64,000 nucleotides of DNA from Coenobita brevimanus. Taxonomy: Eukaryota; Arthropoda; Malacostraca; Decapoda; Coenobitidae. The stretch lies in NCBI GenBank assembly GCA_032717465.1, contig CM064697.1:4098501-4162500 (forward strand), in the 5' to 3' direction. The position numbers were made by a program, and so were the translations under genes. The notes beneath the pieces are model-generated. The model did not search any database, was not told the DNA's origin, and saw only the letters and a program-made list of their open reading frames with translations. The number at the start of each line of letters is the position of its first letter. Position 1 is the stretch's first letter. This document shows, piece by piece, positions 1 to 26,606 of this stretch.

Positions 1-210
1 AATAGATTTGTTCTCCCATGGTGATGTGGGCACTGATGATGATGTTGATGTAGCTCCTGGTGAGTGAATGAATGATAAAAATGGTGATAGTAATAAATGA
101 TTATGGTGGTATACTGTTTTATGATATTTGATAATGACAATGAAGTTTGGAGGAGCTAAGACAAGGGGGTTATTGATATATGGCATTTCATTTTTTCCCA
201 TGCATCTCAG

Positions 211-15785
<15,575 letters not shown>

Positions 15786-16018
15786 AGATGGTTCCACGTT
15801 ACTTGTGTACAATCTTTTGTCTCTTTGTCTAGGTCTCTAAATAGGGGGAAAAATATGTAGAAGACAGGTACTATTAATTCAGTAGTTATGTGCTCTGAAT
15901 AAGAATATAATGGTCAAGTATACTGTATAAAATGTCAAAATTTTTCGGAATTTAGACAGAATAATGACCAGTGGAAGTTTTTATTATACAGTACTGGTAA
16001 TTTTCGAAATTTCTTATA

Positions 16019-16744
16019 CACTCAACCCTCGCTATCACGGGTTCTGCTATAGCGTATCTCGCTATCACGCCTATATAAAAAACTACCCAAATACCTTTAT
16101 CACGCACTAAATGCTCGCTCTCACGCACCGTAAATGCTCGAAATTTTCAAGAAGGCCGGGCTCCGGTGCTCCGCCCAGCCAACAAAAGCCTCACTCCGTG
16201 ATAGGTCGTGTGACGTCAGCGCCAGCCAAGCGCTGATTGGCCGCCCGACTGAGTCTCCTGCCCGCCAAACCATTCAAGTGCGCACCCTCAGACCGTGAAC
16301 AGTGACAGCGAGAACAATAACCTTTTTTATGATATGACCATGGCCAACGTACCCCCTCCCTGTCCCACTACCATCAGCCAACATAATGCTGCGGCACCTG
16401 GCAGGGAAATAAAAGAAAAGGAAGAACCTAAGTTATGCAGATAAACTGGAAATGTGAAACTTATAGACAATGGAGAGACCAAGCGAAGTGTGAGGAAGAA
16501 ATATAACATCAGTGAATCAACTGTGAGGGGTATTTATAAGAATCATGGTCACATCATAAAACATGCTCATTTTTGGACTATTGTATATTAATATGTGGTA
16601 CAAAATGGGTATCTTAGGGGTAAAGATTGAGGTCATGGCACCAGTTAGAATTATTTCCATAAGTTCTTCAATTCGGCTATCACGGTTTCGGCTATAGCGC
16701 AGCCATAGCAGGACCAATTGGGAGTGATAGCCGAGGGTTGAGTG
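16019..16744 (+). mobile_element. Internally deleted pogo/Tigger-like element (CACTCA family)
   Basis: The left end is TA-CACTCAACCCTCGCTATC and the inverted right end is CACTCAACCCTCGGCTATCA. TA flanks both sides, and 726 bp are enclosed. The plus strand at 16,445-16,545 still encodes VKLIDNGETKRSVRKKYNIS-ESTVRGIYKN, a CENP-B-type HTH. Subterminal repeats of the 'CTATCACG' word recur on both sides. The catalytic domain is deleted. Confidence 0.72.
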
Positions 16745-17239
16745 TATATTATTGACGTTGGAAACAGACCAGTGTACATACAATACTTCTGAGGCAACCA
16801 TTCTTCAGAGGATGTAGATATTTATGGTACCAAATATGTTAAGTGTAAAAATAATTCAATCTTGTTCCTCTTGGAATGAAGTTTATTTAATGAGGACTTG
16901 TTTTTCATTTTGTTAACCTGTGTAACTGACATCGTATAGTTACAAAACAACATGAATCTGTACAGAGAAAAAGTTATATGCTTATTGATCTCAGTTCAGT
17001 GATGGTCATGTTTTGAGTACATACCTACACTACAGAGTCTTTGATTTTGGGATGAACCAAATATTAGTCATAAAAGGGCTGTACAAATGAACTCCTTCCA
17101 CCCTTATTTTGGGGGCATCTAGTGAAGTTCGTGGGTTGTTGGATCTGCAGAGTTGAATGTATACCATTAGGGTCTCAGTTAGTCGAGTACAGGTATATCT
17201 CTTTTTCTGTTGTGTATTTATTGTGCATATCATTGCAGT

Positions 17240-20200
17240 TCCTAGGCTGCCACTTCCGCCCAATAGAGAGGGGCCCGAACCTGGGAGTAGCGCCCCAGGA
17301 GGCTGCCCTATCAATGGGTGTATAATGGCAAGGACAGTTACAGTGCCAAGGCATGCTTGGAGGGTGTCCCTCTAACTGTCCTGGCAGGGTGCCCCAGGGC
17401 CACTACCACAGCCACTGGTTGAGGCTAGCGAGCTAGGGGTCTCAGATCCATTGCCTGGGCCTGGGACTGTGTAGTGGGTGGGGCCTGTGGCATGTCTCTC
17501 CCCTTCTTATTTTACTGATAATGACCAAGCTTAAGAATGTAACTCAAAGCAAGCCTGAGGACACTAAATCACCCAGAGGGATCAGAGCGGCTTCATGGAA
17601 TGTGGAAAGTTTGAGGGGTAGAGCGGGGGAAGTGGTTGAGGTACTGAGTAGGAGGTGGGTGGATGTGGGATGTGTGCAAGAAGTCTGGTATAGAGGTGGA
17701 TCAATCAGAAAGATTGCTGGGAGGGATTGTTTTGGCAAGGTAGGATAGATGGATATGGGTATGTGGGTGTGTTGGTTAGGGAGAAATGGTTGGAATGTTA
17801 TGAAAGTGACAGGATAATAGTAGTGAAAATTTTGTTCTGTGGGATGGTGTTTGCAATTGAATTGGCATATGCTCCACAAGCAGGCTTGGATGAGGCAGAG
17901 AAGGACAGATTTTGGGATGACTTAATACATGTAGTACATGGTATGGGGGATGATGAGAATGTAGTATTAGGGAGGGATTTAAATGGTCATGTAGGTGAAG
18001 CAGCTCAAGGATATGAAGGAGTACATGGGAGATGTGTATATGGTACAAGAAATGAAGAAGGGGAAAGGATACTCGAGTATGGGGAGGCAATGAGCATGAT
18101 TGTGTGCAACACACATTTTAGGAAATGAGAGAGTAGGTTGATTACATACGAGCCTGGGGGAAATAGCAGCCAGATAGACTATTTTCTGGTCAGGAGGGCT
18201 GATAGGAGGTTAGTGAGGGATGTTTGTGTGCAATAACACAAATGATTGATGTGACATGGTGCTCAAGGAGCGCGTGATGAAAAAGAGGACCTATGGACCT
18301 AGGAGGAAAATATGTGGAAGTTGAAAAACCAAGCATTAAGGTATGCCTTCTGTAGCGAGATGAGGAGAGTGGTGGCTGAAGAGGGAGATATGGATGGAAG
18401 TGGTAATGAACAGTACAGAGCCCTCAAGACCAACCTCTTGAGAGTTACTGAGTCTGTATGTGGATGGACAGGAGGCCCACCAAGACATAAAGTGACTTGG
18501 TGGAATGAGGTGTAGAAGCTGCAGTTAAGGAGAAAAGAAGACTTTTCCGGGAATGGAAGAAGGATAATAACAAAAAGGAATACTTGGCTGCTAAGCGTAC
18601 GGCTAGAAAAGAGGTTTATAGGGTGAAGTCTGAGTCACCAAGACTTTTACTTGATAACCTAAATCGCGTGGAAGGGAAGAATATGATTTTTAAGGTGGCA
18701 AATCAGATGAAGAGGGAGAATAGGGATATCATAGGTGAGCAGTGTGTGAAGAAAGATGAAGGAAGGGTTGTGGTGAACAGTGGGAATATTAAAGACGCAT
18801 GGAGAGAGCATTACAGCTGGTTGTTGAATATGGTGTTTGACTGGGACAGGGAAGGTTTGGAGCCAGCAGATCCAGTGTTTGGCCCTTGGCCTTTGATTGA
18901 CGCTGCTGCTGCGAGCGGGGCAATAGGCAGGATGCAGGTGTGTCTGGGTTGACTGCTGAAGTGTTGAAAGCCTCAGGAGTTATAGGAGTGTGGTTAGTCA
19001 CTGACCTGATAAATACGATTATATATGAGTGTGTTATCCCAGATGATTGGCTGAAGAGTGTAACTGCAAATGTGTACAAGGGAAAGGGTGAAACCCTGGA
19101 AAGAGGCATAAAGCTCTTAGACCAGATAATGAAGGTAAGGGAGAGAGTTCTAAAAGGTATGATTACAGAAAGAGCGAATATTGAGGAGATGCAGTTTGGG
19201 TTTATGCTAGGCAAAGGGACCACTGGTGCCATATTCATTGTTCAACAGCTTCAGGAAAAATATATAGTAAAGAGAGCCGTACTTTGTTTTTGTTGATTTG
19301 GAGAAGGCCTTTGACAGAGTCCCTAGAAAGGTGATGAAGTGGGAAAGTTTGGGATTGAGGAGTGGCTGGTTAGGGTCATTATGGCCATGTATGTGGGTGC
19401 TCACACCCAGTTAAGGGTGAATGGAGATTTGAGTGATGAGTTTTCCATGAATGTTGGTGTGCATGAGGGGTCAGTCTTGAGCCCCTTGTTGTTTATCATG
19501 ATACTTGAAGCCTTCTCACATGACTTCAGAAATGGACTCCCGTGGGAGATGCACACCGATAATTTGGTGTTGGTTGCAGAGATTAAAAGGGAGGCTGAGG
19601 AAAGGTTTAGGGAGTGGAGAGAGGGTATGAGGCACAAGGGCTTAAGAGTAAATGAAGATAAAGCAAAAGTGATGGTATCTAGGGCAGGGGGTGGTACTGT
19701 CAAAGAAGAGGGAGAGAACAAAAGTGATGATATCAGGGGCTGCAAGTGGTAGTCAAAGAAGAGCGAGAGTGGCCATGTGCGATTTGTCACAAGGGCGTGT
19801 GAAGTAATTCCATCTTGTGCAGTGTTTTTGGTAAGTGGGTGCATGAGAGGTAGTGGTACTAGAGGTACTCTGTGAGATAATGCTGATTTCATGTGTGCAG
19901 TGTGTTGGGGAGAGCATGTAGATATTGCCAGGCGTGAAAGGATTGAACTTGCTGGTGAGTCTCTTGAGTGTGTGGAAGAGTTTTGTTATTTGGGAGACAT
20001 GTTATGTGCTGGAGGTGGGACAGGAGCTAGCTCTGTGGCTAGAGTAAGAAGTGGTTGGAAGAAGTTCAGGAAGCTGTTGCCACTTCTGACATTGAGAGGG
20101 CTCTCCCTCCATGCTAAGGGATCTTTGTATGTGGCAATTGTTTGGAATGTAATGCTGTATGGTAATGTGACCTGGGCAGTAAAGGAAGAGGATATTTGCA

Positions 20201-20756
20201 GGCTTAAATGCACAGAATTGGCAATGATTAGGTGGATGTGTAGTGAGTCCTTGATTGCTAGGCCTGGGGGGACTAGGTTTACAATGGAAGAGTTGAGAGG
20301 TACGATGGGACTGGAGTGTATTGGAGTTGTGATGAGGAGAGGTAGATTGAGATGGTTTGGGCATGTGCAAAGGATGGGGGACGATAATTGGGTGCAGAAA
20401 GTGAGAAGTGTTAATGTTGGAGGCAGGGTAGTGAGAGGTAGATCGAAAAAGATCTGGGACGAGGTCATTGAGTGTGACCTCAGGGTTAAGGGAGTAATTA
20501 GGGAAGCTGCCAGAGATCAAGCAGCATGGAGGACCACCATTAGGTGACCAAGGCCGACGCACGCACGTATGTTGGGATTAATCCCCGAGCTAGACCTCAT
20601 CAGATCATATAGCCCTGCTAGGGTTACAGGAGAGTACTACCCCTCCCAGCACAGCAGCCACCATGTGGGGCACGAACTTGCAACCTCATGATTACAAGCC
20701 TGACACCCTACCACTGAGCTACTGCACTCTCCTGCAAGTATGTTGGAGCCTTCAAA
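17240..20756 (+). mobile_element. RTE-B non-LTR retrotransposon, full length but degenerate
   Basis: A distinct second family. The 5' region (17.24-17.5 kb) is GC-rich and is followed by an endonuclease with ASWNVESLRGR, CVQEVWYRG, LAYAPQAG and NGHVGE. The RT has GVHEGSVLSPLLFIMILEAF; the usual FADD-type box is degraded (MHTDNLVLVAE). The C-terminus has CYLGDML, VTWAVKEEDICRL, LRWFGHVQRMGDDNWVQKV and AAWRTTIR-stop at 20,547. At least five frames are needed to read it. The 3' terminus is interrupted by a tRNA-like SINE at 20,577-20,741. Confidence 0.82.
20577..20741 (-). repeat. tRNA-like SINE inserted in the RTE-B 3' end
   Basis: The minus strand starts GGAGAGTGCAGTAGCTCAGT, with an excellent A-box (TAGCTCAGTGGTAGGGT). 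An anticodon-loop-like CTTGTAA, a T-arm-like GGTTGCAAGTTCGTGCC and a CATGGTGGCTGCTGTGCTGG body follow. The RTE-B tail word GTATGTTGG stands on both sides, a target-site duplication of about 9 bp. The clover-leaf is imperfect, so this is a SINE head rather than a functional tRNA gene. Confidence 0.7.
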
Positions 20757-20759
20757 AAT

Positions 20760-21590
20760 GAAAAATGAAACGATCACTAACAATGATTTCTACAGGTGCA
20801 ACCTTACCCTTATGAATATCATTTAAAGTCTGCAATCATACAATTTTACACTGGGTCTGTTTTTGTGTATGCCCTACCAGACACTCACAGGACTGCAGTT
20901 CCCAAAGGTCTGTGATCAAGGGTAGGGAGTGTCAGCTCTGATCATTGGGGGGGAGGGGAGGTATACCTACTGTGAATCTCTCTCTCTCGGATTATGAATG
21001 CAGTGAGTACCTACCTTCACACTACTATGTTGTATTTTAATCATATTTTTGTTAGCATACAGTATTTGTTCTTACTTGAGGGATACCTGTAATGCATCCT
21101 GTACATTCTAAGTTTCCTTTCTCCCATTTTGTTGTCCCAAACTCTTTCTTTGCTGTTCATGTTATTCATCAGCTGTTATTTCCACACTAATTCATACTTA
21201 TCACCTTTCTCCTAATTTCTTCTCCGAATCTTTGAGTACAATTATCTGATCATATCAACAAACAGGCTGGGATATAATTTTACCAACTGTTCCACTGCTG
21301 CAGCTTCACACTGTGGGCATGTCAGTCACTTTTCTCGCTGATGCATCATATCTGATCATCAGTGGCCTGAGAAATGTAACGAAGTCTCTAACATTGTATA
21401 ACTGTTAGCCAGCAAAAGGAAGTGAGATGTATAAGTCGTGAAATATTAGGTGAGCTTATGTCCCCAACTACACCACGCTTTCTATTCTGTTTGTCTGTAG
21501 TCAGACACCATAATTCCATAAGAGGTGGCTGTTTGTCTTTGATTTAGTTGTTTTACAGGGAGGGCACTAACTCTCCGCCAACTAATTTGA
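20760..21590. other. Intergenic, no supported feature
   Basis: AT-rich sequence with scattered stop codons on all frames and a short pyrimidine-rich stretch. I see no gene or repeat in it. Confidence 0.6.
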
Positions 21591-21599
21591 TACGAATGG

Positions 21600-21855
21600 A
21601 ATACGTATAGATTTGTTATATGGTTATCACCCAGCACTGTAAGTGGTTTCCTGGCTTACGGGAAACCATTTGGCTTGTCACTCAATGTAAAGCTACATGA
21701 AAAGGAAAGAAGAGTAATAAAAAGTGACAGAAAACATGGGAGAAATAGGAAGAAAGGAGGGCAGAGAAAAAGAATGATAAAAGTGAAGGAAGAAGTAGGC
21801 AGCACTACATCAAGTGAGTGGATATGTTTGCCACCACCTACCACCAAAATCTTCA
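21600..21855 (-). repeat. SINE-A/B shared body (no tRNA-like head or tail)
   Basis: GTTATATGGTTATCACCCAG, GGTTTCCTGGCTTACGGGAA and CCATTTGGCTTGTCACTCAA, then purine-rich sequence and GGCAGCACTACATCAAGTGA. It contains only the part that SINE-A and SINE-B have in common. Confidence 0.65.
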
Positions 21856-22095
21856 ATGGCTACTGCATCTTGTGTTCCCAGGCAGTCACCTCTCCACATA
21901 CTGACCAGACCCAAAGTTGCTTAACTTCATTGATCGAACGAGAAGCTGTGCACTCAGTGTGGTATGGCCATCTTGCTAATGTACCCTAGAATTTTTGCAA
22001 GCAAATGATTGGAAATTAACTAGATTTCCTTACAATCCCACTTCTAACTCCAACAATTAAGTTGACACACTTCCTTGTGTGTGTAATATGAATTA

Positions 22096-22388
22096 CAGCA
22101 CAGCACGCGCTCACATAATGAGGTAATATTGTACCCTGAAGCTCCCGCTTTATGAGAATTCTTTGTTATAGGACCATATTTATGACCCTAGTTTGCCGCA
22201 TTATGACCGTTTGAACCATAATTTGGGGCCTATCGCTGCTGCTTAGTGTGGTGTTCATGAAAATGGGCAGCTTCCTCGGCCCATGTAACGTCTATCATTT
22301 TCGTGTTGACTAAATTTGGATGTAAAATTTTGCCTCCCGTGTTGTGTGTTTCGCTGTATAGAATCACACATTATGTGAGCGCTGACTG
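22096..22388. mobile_element. 293-bp TA-flanked MITE
   Basis: TA precedes CAGCACAGCACGCGCTCACA. The inverted right end is CAGTCAGCGCTCACATAATG, and TA follows. Both arms share GCGCTCACATAATG. No coding capacity. Confidence 0.6.
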
Positions 22389-22399
22389 TACTGATTCCT

Positions 22400-23590
22400 T
22401 ACGCATCTTTCAGCCAACATCCATTATCATATTTCCATAGTGCATAGAAATTACCTGTTATACCATTTATAGACTCACACCAACTTTTCTGTTTAGGTAA
22501 CCCTTTAAACATATTCTAACTTTGCAGTACATGTATGTAATGTACCATGAAACAATAGTTAGCAAAATTTTCTCATCCTTAATTATAAGTGAAAGCTGCT
22601 TCATCCTCACACAGGTTTGCATACTTGCACCTCGAGCTTTAACAAGGTGGCACTCATTCTTATCCTCCATTCACCGTTAAGGAACAAGGCCACTCCTCCT
22701 GCCTTTCACCCATAATCTAGTCTGTGAGCAAAGGGAGCCTGAGACTACCCTATTTGTCCAGATATTTAAAGCGAATGATCAGTCTCTTGCCCCTTTATAG
22801 ATCAATCTCTTGCCCCTTTACTGTAATCCATAAGTCATAAACTCCAACCATCCCTTGGAATGAAACCCTTATGGGTCACTTCTTTTTGGAATGCCATAAG
22901 TCATCATTCAACCAGGCATCTAAAAATTGTATAAGGGCAAGAGTTAATGCACTATGTCAATACTTAGCACAAAGGTCCACTCTTGATCTCCCTGCAGGCA
23001 TCAAAGAACAGTTCCATGAAGAACAAAAATATGTAAGTGCAACAAAGGGTTGTAAATTATCCTAAGATTCTAAAACTTTCATACTTTATCAGCACTTGGC
23101 ATAAATGCTATGACTAAAGCTGCTCCCTTCTCACAAAGTTTGCTTATTTGCCCCATGGGCACCCATTCTTTTAAACCATTTACCATAAAGGAACACACCA
23201 ATTCCTTGCCCTCTCCTTGACTAAATTTTCTTTTTTTCATAAACCTTTGGACATCTCATACAGCCACAATGCCAAGCTTTACATGGTCATAAGTTGGGTG
23301 GGGAGGGGGGGGGGGGAATCCTGCAGCATAGGAACCCCAGGCAAAACTACCATGGTCTGGAACATTTAAAGGTAGAACAACTTACACCATTTTTGAATAT
23401 GACAAAAGTCTCCAGTCACTTCCAGAGGATTCAAAACATTGTGCCTAAGATACAGCTGTCACCTCTGCTCGTCCTCCACACCTAGAGCACCAAGCTTCTC
23501 CAAATCTTAAAATACAGTATTTTGTTATAAAGGTATATGATTGTACATTAGAGCAAATGACTAGAAAACTCAATGTTCATGTTCCCTCTT
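22400..23590. other. Intergenic, no supported feature
   Basis: AT-rich DNA with a short G-run near 23,305. No exon, RNA or repeat is recognisable. Confidence 0.55.
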
Positions 23591-25932
23591 TATTTCCATG
23601 ACATTACATTATTGCTTTGCATAACAGGAGAGCAAAAAATTGCAATGAAATTACTCACAATCGTGAGATTCAACAAACTTAAATAATACTCATAATAACT
23701 CATTATGCAAAATCACTACAATGATTTAAAATTTGATATCAAAGTTTGTGACCTCACAGTTTCAAGGAATAACATAAATGAAAAGTTTAAACTTACTTTA
23801 GGTTGCATGACTAGAAGGAATATTTTTTGCTAACAATATTCCAGTTGTAACAAAGACAAATATATTTATATATACAGTATATATCTATATATAAGGCTTC
23901 AATAGCAACCTCCTTTACACTGATTCACTCCTTGGGGTTAAAAAGTATTATCATTACTAGCATGAAAACAAGAGAGAACAGGGATCATGTCGTGGAGCTC
24001 GTGGGTTGGGGAGCGAGACGTGGCTGCCCTCTTGCCCAGCACTCAGGATTGGCACATTACCTAGGCAGTCACATTGTGGCACACTGCATCATACCAACTT
24101 GATTTGCACTCACTAGTTGCAAGTTTTGATATATTTTATGGACAAGTTTTACTGCAGTCTATATAGTTCATCTTTGGTGAATATACTTTGATCACTATTT
24201 TCCTGCCTTTGATGGCCCTCCACACTGTCCTTTACACACCAGTGCCACAGATGATGCATATTCTTATCCAACATTGAGCCCGATGAGACACAAGCATGGG
24301 ACATGATCACCAGAGCCCACACTTCTGTACAATATTAACAACTCTGCTGGAGAGCTTTTAAAGTTGGTTATCTCTTGACAGAATGTATTAACCAACTCCA
24401 GATGATGGTGGGTAGCACACACTTTCTTGTACCCTGACATAGCACAAGGACTCCACATGGTCCACTACACAAATGGCCAAACATGTGTTGACAGTATTGG
24501 CTATATTCAACTGGGCATCAAGGAAGACAGTGTATAACTGCCCCGGTACAAATGACAGCACTTCCTAAGGCTGTGAATTGTCTGAAGTTAACAGAACCAG
24601 CTAGGTTCATTTTCCAATGCTGAAGATTTTAAACCAACAGCAAAGGACATACCTGAATGAAAACACACACACACTTATTAATGTGCCAAGTGGATTGTTT
24701 TATAGGCACATTACCTGTTCCTTATGCAACAGTTATACTTCAAAAAAATAGTTTAATATGAACAATTACACTGTAACCTTATCAACACTGATACTTACAT
24801 ACTTTCTCTAAATCTTGGATTTGTATAGGACTTACTACTGTATCACTAATCAAAACTGTACTTGCATGAGGGCTGTAACTTTTGCCATTCTGAATTGTGT
24901 ACTGGCCAGTATGAAACTTTGAGAAATAAAATCTGCGATCAGCCAATAACTAGTCATAAAGCAATCTAATAATTACTGGCAACACAAACTGTATACAAAG
25001 ACACAGGTCGAAGTAGAATGAGGTATAGACATCCTGTAATATCCACTGGCTAGGCATAAGGATCTTTGGATTACACATCCAATCAATGCTGAATGCAGTC
25101 AAATAATTCATCTCTGAATGCTATCAGTTTCTGTAAGGAGAGGGGGAATGCTCATAATTAGAAGAAACGACTTGGGTAAGGGACTTGGCTATACACAAAC
25201 CAACATTAACTGTTTCTCAACTGCACTCCAGCCTTGTTTGGTCAGTGCAACACATTCTTGGCCACAAACATGCAGAATTTTATTTAACAAACCCTGAAGT
25301 AAATTTAGATTAAAGTTAAGAAAGTATGAATGTTACACTTTCTTACTTTATTCTAAATTACCATAATGAAAAAAGTTTATAATATAGTTTAATAAACAAT
25401 GATTTCTAGTTCAAACAAACTCAAGTTTGTTTACAATGCTCTCAAAATCAATACAAATGAGCAAAATTGTAAAGATAAACTGAAGTCAGAATATTCACTT
25501 TAACAAAAAATAAACTGCATATTAAGAAAAACATGAGTCAATGTACTCAGTAACATTAAAGCAATATATAAAATACAGTACACGAGAAATCTACTGAAGA
25601 ATATCATAGCAGTTTCTCTGAAAAACAATTAACTAGTATAACTGAAACAAGTTTAATTGGCTATAAGAACAAATCAAACTGGTACACTGAATATGTAAAG
25701 TTCTCCTCAAAATAATTAAATTCCAAGTTTCATATTAATCAGCAATTTGCAAGATTTATAACTGCAACTCCTAAAGTAAGGGCAAGGAGCCTATACATCA
25801 CTATTAGTTTTGTATTCAGTATGAAATAGCACTGTGTTCCTGCACTCTGTAATATTCTGTACTTGGCCTTTGATACAGTTCTAATATTCAGAAAGTTGGC
25901 CACACCTTTGAAATTAGGAACTCCATGCCATG

Positions 25933-25969
<37 letters not shown>

Positions 25970-26297
25970 GCCAAGTTTCTGCGGCAGCCATCATTCCTAA
26001 GATACTTCTGAACTAGTGTACATGCTAGATAGTTCTTGAGCAGGTTGGCCCCAGGTATTGAATTAAAAACTGGTTGTAGCATAAAAACCTGAGGCTAGGG
26101 CTGGGGTTGGGGCCAAGCTGTGGGACTACAAGTCAGCCCTCAAAATCAACCCTTAGGTAAACCTATGATAATGCTGAAGTGAACCCCAGGTAACCTCAAG
26201 ATACACCTGAAGCGACCTCCAGGCAAGTTCAAAGTTAACCCAAGGAAAAACTGCAGAAAACCCAAGGTAAACCAGGACTGTGATATGAAGGACAACG
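23590..26297 (-). other. Probable 3'UTR / downstream flank of the CCCH gene
   Basis: AT-rich, with no gene or recognisable repeat except an A-run at 25,936-25,967. The first AATAAA followed by quiet sequence that I noted on the minus strand is at about 23,595-23,590. A 3'UTR of up to 2.7 kb is possible; the true end cannot be fixed from sequence. Confidence 0.25.
25936..25967. repeat. A-run of about 32
   Basis: A homopolymer inside the presumed 3' flank of the CCCH gene; it would be a U-run in that transcript. Confidence 0.85.
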
Positions 26298-26606
26298 TCA
26301 ATAGTCTGACACTGTGCCATCATCATGCCCTGAGGCCAAAGCTCTATGTCGCTTAGCTTTCCTCACAAGGCGCTGTTCAGGTGGTGGTGGTGGTGGTGGT
26401 GGTGGTGGTGGTGGCGGTGGTGGTGGCGGTGGTGGTGGCGGTGGTGGTGGTGGCGGTGGTGGTGGTGGTGGTGGCGGTGGTGGTTCTGTGCTTATGGCAG
26501 CTGCTGAGTGGAGGTCGGCGGCTGCTACAGTAGTCTCAGTATGCCGACGTCGACGCTCCCGCCGGGTGATGCGTCGAAGAGCTCTCTCAGCATCACCACG
26601 TTTCAT
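26298..26606 (-). CDS. CCCH protein last coding exon (basic and polyproline C-terminus)
   Basis: The acceptor is TTTTTCTGGCAG. It begins MKRGDAERALRRITRRERRR, passes an Ala-rich stretch, and then has about 35 consecutive Pro codons. It ends EQRLVRKAKRHRALASGHDD, GTVSDY-stop. The Pro run is an almost pure trinucleotide repeat in DNA. Polyproline of this kind can bind profilin-, SH3- or WW-type partners (general knowledge), and its length probably varies between individuals (inference). Confidence 0.78.
   Translation of the reverse strand: MKRGDAERALRRITRRERRRRHTETTVAAADLHSAAAISTEPPPPPPPPPPPPPPPPPPPPPPPPPPPPPPPPPPPEQRLVRKAKRHRALASGHDDGTVSDY

Noticed and set aside
20640..20735. Functional tRNA gene on the minus strand
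   Set aside because: The A-box is good and the loop reads CTTGTAA, but the anticodon stem does not pair well, the sequence continues into a SINE body, and it is flanked by a target-site duplication.
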